A DNA stretch of 64,000 nt, taken from the NCBI GenBank assembly GCA_958296065.1, contig CATQHX010000059.1:1-64000 (forward strand), read 5' to 3'. Positions 58,784 to 64,000 of this stretch are shown here, in pieces. The DNA comes from Vicinamibacterales bacterium (GTDB taxonomy: Bacteria; Acidobacteriota; Vicinamibacteria; Vicinamibacterales; UBA8438). A program made the translations under genes and the position numbers. The first letter of the stretch is position 1. Every line of letters begins with the position of its first letter. The notes beneath the pieces were generated by a model. That model made no database searches, was not told where the DNA came from, and saw only the letters and a list, made by a program, of their open reading frames with translations.

Positions 58784-60021
58784 CTAAAGAACGGCAAGAA
58801 CCGGCCTGAGTACTTCGCTTCGGTCTTTGCGAAGGATCCCTTGATTTCAAACACGATCGCATGGACTCCATCCAACACGACTGCGTCGAAGGCCTCTTCG
58901 CGGGGCGTATCGTACGACGCATTTTCTACAAGCCGGTTTGGCGGCACCGCATAGCGTAGCATTTCAAGAACGTGTTCTTCGAATAGGGTTCCCCACAGCC
59001 GAGAGAACTGCAGGCGGCGGTGTTCAGTATCGAGCGCGGCATTGACCGTCCAATAGAAGCCGCTCGCAAGCTTCTCAACGAGAAGACAAGGGTCGATGCA
59101 CAGATAGCGGTCAGGAGAGAACCGCCAGATTGGCCGCGTCCGGAACGCTGTCAGATCTAACTTTAGTGCGCATGCGTCCGTGATGCGCCTCATGGTTCCC
59201 GGAACCTCATCGAAGTCGATCGCCAAGTTCGAGAGAAACTGTTGGAATAAGGGACCTGACACTGGGTTACCGATCGCGTTCGGATTAAAGAATGCACGCC
59301 GCCGGAATTCTTCCAAACTTGATGTAGAAACCGTCTGGAAATACGAGAAGATGCCGAACAACATGTCACGGAAGGCATCGAAGCTGAATCCGTTCGTCAG
59401 GAATACGAAGAGTCGCTCCAATTCTCTAGCGAGTGGCTTCTTCTTGCTGCTGAGGATACGTCCGAGCATCCGCCGGCTTCTGACGAGTCCGTTGTCAAGT
59501 CGTGGGAGGTTCTCAAGTTCTCGAGCCGGTGCAAGTTGCGCTGCAAGGTCACGTGCACCAACCCTGCCGGAAGGAATAGAACCAAAGTCGGAAAGTGAGT
59601 TTATTGCCAGTGCGAGCTCCGTGAGGACCCCGAAATCGTCGTGCGACTCGAGCATGTTGCCGCGCACTGGCTCACCGAACAGCGCGACCAACTTTATCGC
59701 AGAGAGAAGCTGGCTACGGTGGAACACGATGCGGTCTCTCAAATGAGCTGTGAGCAGATTGGCCTTCAGGATTCTCAGTCGCCGTTCCGAAACGGTTGTT
59801 CGGATCAGATGTTCTTGCGCCTTCCATCTGACGTCGACATCGTCCTCGAGGTCCTCCTTGATCGCAGCTGCGCCAAGAAAAAGATTCATTTGGCCTAGTA
59901 TTGACAAGCCAGCGGCTCTGTTGATCGTTTTCGCGATTTGAATAACCTCGCGAAGTGTTGGTTTTGGCTCGCCGAGTTCTGGAAGACTAATGAATGAGCT
60001 AACTCTGGTTGGTGTGATCAT
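58784..60021 (-). pseudogene. 5' part of the IS-disrupted PD-(D/E)xK nuclease gene
   Basis: From ATG 60021 (MITPTRVSSFISLPELGEPK) about 411 residues are intact. A helical N-terminal part (LREVIQIAKTINRAAGLSIL, and YFQTVSTSSLEEF) is followed by a nuclease-like core: YDTPREEAFDAVVLDGVHAI, then VFEIKGSFAKTEAKY. The spacing D-x(n)-E-x-K is that of PD-(D/E)xK enzymes. The frame is then cut by IS1380 after GRFLPFF. The start overlaps the upstream stop (ATGA). The region is AT-richer than the window, suggesting transfer. The family is unknown. Confidence 0.75.
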
Positions 60022-60188
60022 ATGTTCCTCGCGACGGCGTGTTCGGAGTCGTCGCCCGTCCCGGCTGCTGGCGGCACCGTCGGCGCCCCGTTCCAGGTGT
60101 CCTGGTGCTCGGCCTCGACGGCCGCCACGTCTGCCGTCGCCTGCCGCGACGCGCCTTGCGGCCAGCTCTCGTCGGTTCCGCTTCCGGC
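60018..60188 (-). other. Short open frame after an in-frame TGA, coupled to the nuclease
   Basis: Same frame as the small gene upstream. After its TGA (60189-60191) the sequence stays protein-like: ESWPQGASRQATADVAAVEA, then EHQDTWNGAPTVPPAAGTGD. It stops at a TGA overlapping the nuclease ATG. It could be the second half of one gene split by a nonsense mutation, or a tiny coupled gene starting at an internal GTG. Confidence 0.4.
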
Positions 60189-60389
60189 TCATCGCGTCAA
60201 TGCCTCGGCGAGCAACCGCTCCGTGGTCGCGTTCGGCCATCTGCGCTCGAGCGGTCCGCTCTCGGGCTGGTCCCTTCTCGCCCACCGTTCCTTCAGCTCG
60301 TAGACGCCCTGGTAGCTCAGCGTCTGGTTCAGCGCGGTGTATTCGACCACGGCGTAGAAGGCGCCGGCGGGCACGACCGTCTCGGCCAT
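60189..60389 (-). CDS. Small hypothetical protein
   Basis: 66 residues from ATG 60389: MAETVVPAGAFYAVVEYTAL, then NQTLSYQGVYELKERWARR and a C-terminus ERRWPNATTERLLAEALTR. Composition is that of a real protein, and a purine-rich stretch precedes the start. It lies upstream of the disrupted nuclease in the same direction. The family is not recognised. Confidence 0.45.
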   Translation of the reverse strand: MAETVVPAGAFYAVVEYTALNQTLSYQGVYELKERWARRDQPESGPLERRWPNATTERLLAEALTR

Positions 60390-60800
60390 TGCCCAGCCAC
60401 CTCTCGCCGCTCCGGTCGTGCGAGCCGTCGTTCGTCGAACGCGGCTACACGAGGCTGATCCTCGCCAGCCGGCCGCGCACCGGGGATCGGCTGCCGACAA
60501 CCCGCACTAACTGTAGCGGCGCGCGGCTGTCACGGTCGAGCGGGAGTCGGATTGGGCGACGGTCGTGGACGGAGTCACCAAAGGGGCCATCGAACTGCCC
60601 AATCCCTGCAGCAGCTCGCAACCTCTCTGCCAGCCGGACTGCCGGCCGTTTCTGATGCTGCCAGCCGTTTTCTGACGTTTCTGATCACGAATTCTCCAAT
60701 AAAGCCGGGAGTCGATGCGAGGCGCTGCCGCCTCAAGCCGGACTTCCTCTTGCGGGAGCGCCCTATCTCATCGCGCGTCCGCGAGGCCGGAGAACTGTAG
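60390..60800. other. No clear gene
   Basis: 411 bp between the small leftward gene and the rightward trbB remnant. A frame ending RLKPDFLLRERPISSRVREA, then GEL and TAG, stops directly before the trbB ATG and may be the tail of another lost gene. Otherwise nothing was recognised. Confidence 0.35.
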
Positions 60801-61824
60801 ATGGAGCTGACCATCGCCGACCTGAAGCCGTTCCTACCGGGACTCGAAGCCACGCTCGACGACGAGGCGGTCTCGGAGATGATGGTCAACGGGCCGGGGA
60901 CCGCCTTCGTCGAACGCGACGGCCGGATGGCGGCCGTCGACCTGCCGGAGCTGACGACAGAGGCCGCCGCTCGGGCAGCGGTCCAGATCGCCCGGCCGCT
61001 GGGCAAGGACCCGCACACGGAGCCGATCATCGACGCGCGTCTTGCGGACGGTTCCCGCATCGCCATCTGCGGCCCGCCAGCCGCGCCGACGGCCGCGATT
61101 ACCATCTGCCGCTTCGGCGGGCGGGCCTTCACTATCGACGAGCTGACCGCGGCGGGTTCGCTGCCGGCCGTGGTGGTGGTCGAGGAGGCCGGGGCGGTGC
61201 TCGGCCGCGAACGCAACCTGCTGATCTGGGGCGGCACTGGCTCGGGCAAGAGGACGTTGCTGAACGCTCTGCTGTCCGCTGCTGCCGGCCGACGGCCGCG
61301 TCATCTCCATCAAGGACACACGCTGGAGCTGCGGCTCCGCTGCGCCAACTGCCTGCGGTTCGAGGCCCCGCGGACTGGGCGACGGCCACTCGCTGCGCCG
61401 CCGGCCCGACCACATCGTCGGCGAACTCCGCGGGGCCGAGGCGTCCGACCTGCTCCAGGCGCTCAACACCGGCCACGGCGGTTCGCTCGCCACCGTCCAC
61501 GCGAACAACGCCGCCGCGGCGCTGTCGCGCCTGGCGACCTGCGCCATGCAGGCATCCGATGCCCTGGCGTGGACCGTCGTCTGCCGCGGCGTGGTCGACG
61601 GCATCGAGGCCGTGATTCATCAGACCCGGACGCCCGAAGACGTGCGCCGCGTCGAGCAGATGGTCCGCATCCGTGACTACGACGCCGCAGCGAACCGCTG
61701 GGCCGTCGAGCCCTCTGGCCGCGGGCGGCGCCGGCATCGACCGACGGGGACCGGTGCGACGACGCGGAAACGGGCGCCGCGACCCCCATCGAAGCGAAGC
61801 CGTCGGCGAAGGCGAGCGGCGTGA
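60801..61824 (+). pseudogene. TrbB/VirB11-like conjugation ATPase, frameshifted
   Basis: ATG 60801. MELTIADLKPFLPGLEATLD, AAITICRFGGRAFTIDELTA and GGTGSGKRTLLNALL are in one frame. The Walker A has Arg where Thr is usual (GSGKR). Frameshifts near 61285, 61318 and 61365 separate GRVISIKD, TLELRLRCANCLRFEA and HIVGELRGAEASDLLQALNT, then GHGGSLATVHANN. All core motifs are recognisable, but the protein cannot be made whole. It would have powered type IV secretion. The next start overlaps its stop. Confidence 0.8.
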
Positions 61825-62140
61825 GCCGCCAGCTTGTGCAAGCTCCTGGGGTCAGCCCGGTGGAGGCGCTGGCGGGCGGCTTGGTGCTTCGGAAGCTCGC
61901 CGACAATCGAGCGTTCGAGCTGATCGCGTGCGGGAGCGGTACGTCGTGCTGAAGCACGCGGCGCTGGCCGCACGGTTCGGATGGGACGCGCCGCTCGATG
62001 CGTTGCGGCACCGGATGACCTGCCGGCTGTGCGTTGCGCGGACAGCAGCGTGCTGGTCAGTGCGGCTCGAACACGCGACGGCGACGAAATCGGGCCGCGG
62101 GCACTTGAGTGCGGTTCAGCGGAGGGAGGGGCAGGAATGA
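61821..62140 (+). pseudogene. Frameshifted small zinc-ribbon-like protein
   Basis: GTG 61821 overlaps the previous stop. Frame one reads PVEALAGGLVLRKLADNRAF, then ELIACGSG. The next frame continues RYVVLKHAALAARFGWDAPL, then DALRHRMTCRLC. The Cys pattern suggests a zinc ribbon. A shift near 61935 breaks it. The stop overlaps the next ATG (62137). Confidence 0.45.
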
Positions 62141-62325
62141 GTGAGCGTCACGACAGGGATGCGTAGCAGGAGCCGGTTCGGGTCGAGAGCCGCGAGCAGT
62201 TCGACGAGGCGGTCGGCGAGCTGTTCCGGACGGGCCGCCCCATCGAGGCGCCGTCGCTGGAGGCGCTGGCCGGCTGGGACGTCGACCTCGAAGGCGAGGA
62301 GGGCGGCATCGAGGAGGCGCTCTGA
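62137..62325 (+). pseudogene. Small acidic protein interrupted by TAG
   Basis: ATG 62137 follows GGAGGGAGG. MSERHDRDA is followed by TAG (62164-62166), and the same frame continues QEPVRVESREQFDEAVGELF, RTGRPIEAPSLEALAGWDVD and LEGEEGGIEEAL to a TGA that overlaps the next ATG. The downstream part is clearly coding. One amber codon splits it. Confidence 0.55.
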
Positions 62326-62555
62326 TGGCCCGCAAGCGCGAGAGGGCCGACGCGTACCATCAGCAGTTCGCCGAGCGCATCATCCAGGCGCTCAAGGACG
62401 GAACCGCTCCGTGGCAGAAGCCTCGGAAGGCGGGCGAGCGGATCAGGCCGCACAACTTCAGCAGCGGACGCAACTACCGCGGCGGCAACGCGGTGTACCT
62501 CGCCATGCAGGCGCTCGACCTCTGCGCCTTCGACCACCCACGGCTCGTCGCTTCA
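62325..62555 (+). pseudogene. ArdC-like antirestriction protein, N-terminal fragment
   Basis: ATG 62325 overlaps the preceding stop. MARKRERADAYHQQFAERII, then ALKDGTAPWQKPRK, PHNFSSGRNYRGGNAVYLAM and QALDLCAFDHPR match the single-strand DNA-binding N-terminal domain of ArdC (DUF1738). Homology ends near 62550; the metallopeptidase half is missing. ArdC protects incoming plasmid DNA, which fits the trb remnants. Unrelated sequence follows. Confidence 0.75.
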
Positions 62556-62636
62556 CGCCTCGAAGATCCGCCGGCTCTGGGTCGCCGCCTGCAGAGCTCG
62601 CCGGTTCGCGTGGCCCCGAATGGAGTTCGGGTTCGG

Positions 62637-63395
62637 CTAGGCCGAGAGGGAGACCGCCGGCGTCTCGTCGTCGGTGATCGTGATCGTCACCGACGACGGC
62701 GTGCCCGCCGCCACCGTCGCCGGCAGCGTCCCCAGCGCCACCGTGAACGTTCGCAGGATGTCAATATGTTGACGGTCGCCATAGGATTCGTAGTCTTGCA
62801 GCGCATGGCCTGCCAGCAGATAGTGTAGTGGGGTGCGGTACCCGCTGTACCCGTTTACCAGCGGGTTCCCGTGCTCCAGCGTGCCGTGCACAAAGCGCAT
62901 CGCCTGTTCTTCCGACGCCCCCCGGCCATGGCCGTAGAACGGCAGCTCGAGCACGGCTCCCGGCAAGCGTTCTCCCAACCACCGATATACCGCGCGGGCA
63001 TCCGGCGACGACTCGAAGGCAACCATCGACACCGGGTGGTAACCTTCGGCGACCAGAACGCAGGTACTCGCGAGGCAGAACGCCCACGCCCTGGCGCCGG
63101 TACGCGACAGCCGGTCGGTGAGCCATTGGACGCCAAGAGCCGCAAGCACCGTCAAAGAGAGGAAGACGAGGATGGCGGCTCGCGCGGGAACACGGAGGCC
63201 ATCGAGACCAGGGACGATGCGCAGCAGCCAGTCGTACGGTCCGCTACTCATCAACTCCATGCCGCCTGCGCTCGGCTCCGGCCCAAGCGACAGGACGAAA
63301 CCAGCAGCGCCGACCACGCCGTAGATTCCAGCGATACGAAGGCGCGCGGCCGCCGTGTCGGTGTGGCGTCGCTCATGCATCCCCTCATTCTGCAA
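62637..63395 (-). pseudogene. Membrane-protein fragment joined to a Calx-beta tail
   Basis: 252 codons. The first 200 resemble the C-terminal part of a large membrane glycosyltransferase-like protein: GVVGAAGFVLSLGPEPSAGG, YDWLLRIVPGLDGLRVPARA, AILVFLSLTVLAALGVQWL and AVYRWLGERLPGAVLELPFY. The last 35 (TVALGTLPATVAAGTPSSVT, then ITITDDETPAVSLSA) are the end of a Calx-beta repeat from a surface protein. The two do not belong together, so a recombination joint lies near 62758. The N-terminus of the membrane protein is lost too. Confidence 0.6.
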
Positions 63396-63399
63396 GGCG

Positions 63400-63745
63400 T
63401 CAGATCACGCCGAAGACCTCCCGATACACCCGCTGTTCCATCAGCATGCTCCCGAATGTCTCCATCAACGGACGAATCCGATCCTCGGGCTAGTTGGGAA
63501 GATGGTGGTACAGCATCAACCCCTGCCGAAACGACGAATGCGTCCGCCGTTTCACCGTGTTCGCCTTCAACCAATGGTCATACCCGATCCGCTCCCCGGC
63601 CGCACCCAGCAACGACAGTACGGCAATCGCCAACGCGCTGAGCAACAGCAACCGGTCCCGTCGGTCCGGGCGCGACACATGCATCGATGACAGGCCCATC
63701 CCGATCGCCGGGCGCTGGAAGCGGCGGTGGTTGCGCGTCTTCGTG
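63400..63745 (-). pseudogene. IS4-family transposase, C-terminal fragment
   Basis: PAIGMGLSSMHVSRPDRRDR, LLLLSALAIAVLSLLGAAGE, LKANTVKRRTHSSFRQGLML and YHHLPN are typical of IS4 transposases. An in-frame TAG (63490-63492) follows, and the frame then continues PEDRIRPLMETFGSMLMEQR, VYREVFGVI and TGA. Only about 115 codons remain. Confidence 0.75.
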
Positions 63746-63749
63746 CCAC

Positions 63750-64000
63750 CGTCGATAGGTGTCAAACTCGCGGGCGGGCAGTTGCGCGAGCCGCGCGTCG
63801 AGGTCCGCGATGTCGGCCTCGAGCGCGCCCACGCGCGCCACGGCCTTCGGCCGCTTGTCGGCGCCGAGCGCCTGGTCGCGGTCACGTTCGGCGATGGCGA
63901 GGCGCTTGGCGCGCTCGTCGCGGGTACGGCGTCGCACGAGCGTCTTGTCGGCGAGAAACTGGTCGAGTTGATCCAGTGCGCCTTCGAAGCCGGCCCGGTC
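63750..64000 (-). pseudogene. Coiled-coil fragment, possibly a helicase C-terminus
   Basis: Open from the window edge: DRAGFEGALDQLDQFLADKT, LVRRRTRDERAKRLAIAERD, ARVGALEADIADLDARLAQL and PAREFDTYRRWHEDA. The long charged helices recall the C-terminal coiled coil of SNF2/DEAD-type helicases. The identity is uncertain. It ends where the IS4 fragment starts, so it was probably cut there. The 5' part lies outside the window. Confidence 0.4.

Noticed and set aside
60022..60192. N-terminal extension of the disrupted nuclease from an ATG at 60192
   Set aside because: The extra 57 residues are almost all Arg/Gly/Ala; an alternative frame there looks more like protein and overlaps the ATG at 60021 as ATGA.

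Overview
The window is high-GC bacterial DNA. It most resembles Acidobacteriota of the Vicinamibacteria type. This is inferred from gene content: an Oar-like TonB-dependent receptor with a carboxypeptidase-regulatory N-terminus, a DUF6152 protein, several secreted 'GRPxLQGxW' proteins of a family that is abundant in that phylum, many PQQ enzymes and many PIN toxin modules. No rRNA or tRNA gene was found, so taxonomy is not proven.

Left third (1-17.6 kb), defence and mobile DNA. Decayed fragments and hairpins (1-2.25 kb) precede a tyrosine recombinase (2251-3480). It is transcribed away from a type I restriction subunit HsdR that has lost its N-terminus, followed by a coupled YgjP-like metallopeptidase. 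Next is a tightly coupled three-gene unit (7211-10208): an ankyrin-repeat protein, a protein with weak resemblance to OGG-fold glycosylases, and a membrane/coiled-coil protein. A Phd/PIN toxin-antitoxin pair follows. Then comes a compact operon (11521-16591) of a DUF559-type nuclease, a probable winged-helix protein and a 1128-residue protein with an N-terminal AAA+/STAND-like ATPase joined to a C-terminal HerA-like ATPase by a Pro/Ala repeat linker. That operon is the best candidate for an undescribed defence system. A LysR regulator ends the section.

Middle (17.8-26.8 kb), secreted metabolism: an HU-like protein, a cupredoxin-like protein, an esterase, four related secreted proteins, a DUF6152 protein and a PQQ sugar dehydrogenase.

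26.9-34.2 kb is a broken type I restriction-modification operon read leftwards. hsdM is intact. An abiE toxin-antitoxin module follows whose toxin is split by a local inversion. hsdS lacks its first half, a FitAB-like pair is intact, and hsdR loses its second helicase domain and runs, across a one-base frameshift, into an AlbA_2 domain. Then come an Oar-like receptor, a VapBC pair, a DUF4143 ATPase with a palindromic promoter, a secreted HpcH/HpaI-type aldolase, an orphan ABC ATPase, a SprT-like protein and another RHH/PIN pair.

43.5-54.5 kb is an oxidative periplasmic cluster: multicopper oxidase, a PAS histidine kinase and LuxR-type regulator, cytochrome c, three PQQ dehydrogenases and a SRPBCC protein.

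Right end (54.5-64 kb), mobile island in decay: a second integrase flanked by related att-like sequences, two trbB/virB11 remnants, an IS21-type end, a lower-GC PD-(D/E)xK nuclease gene cut by an IS1380 element with a CTAA target duplication, a degraded zinc-ribbon/ArdC segment, a Calx-beta chimera, and IS4 and coiled-coil fragments.
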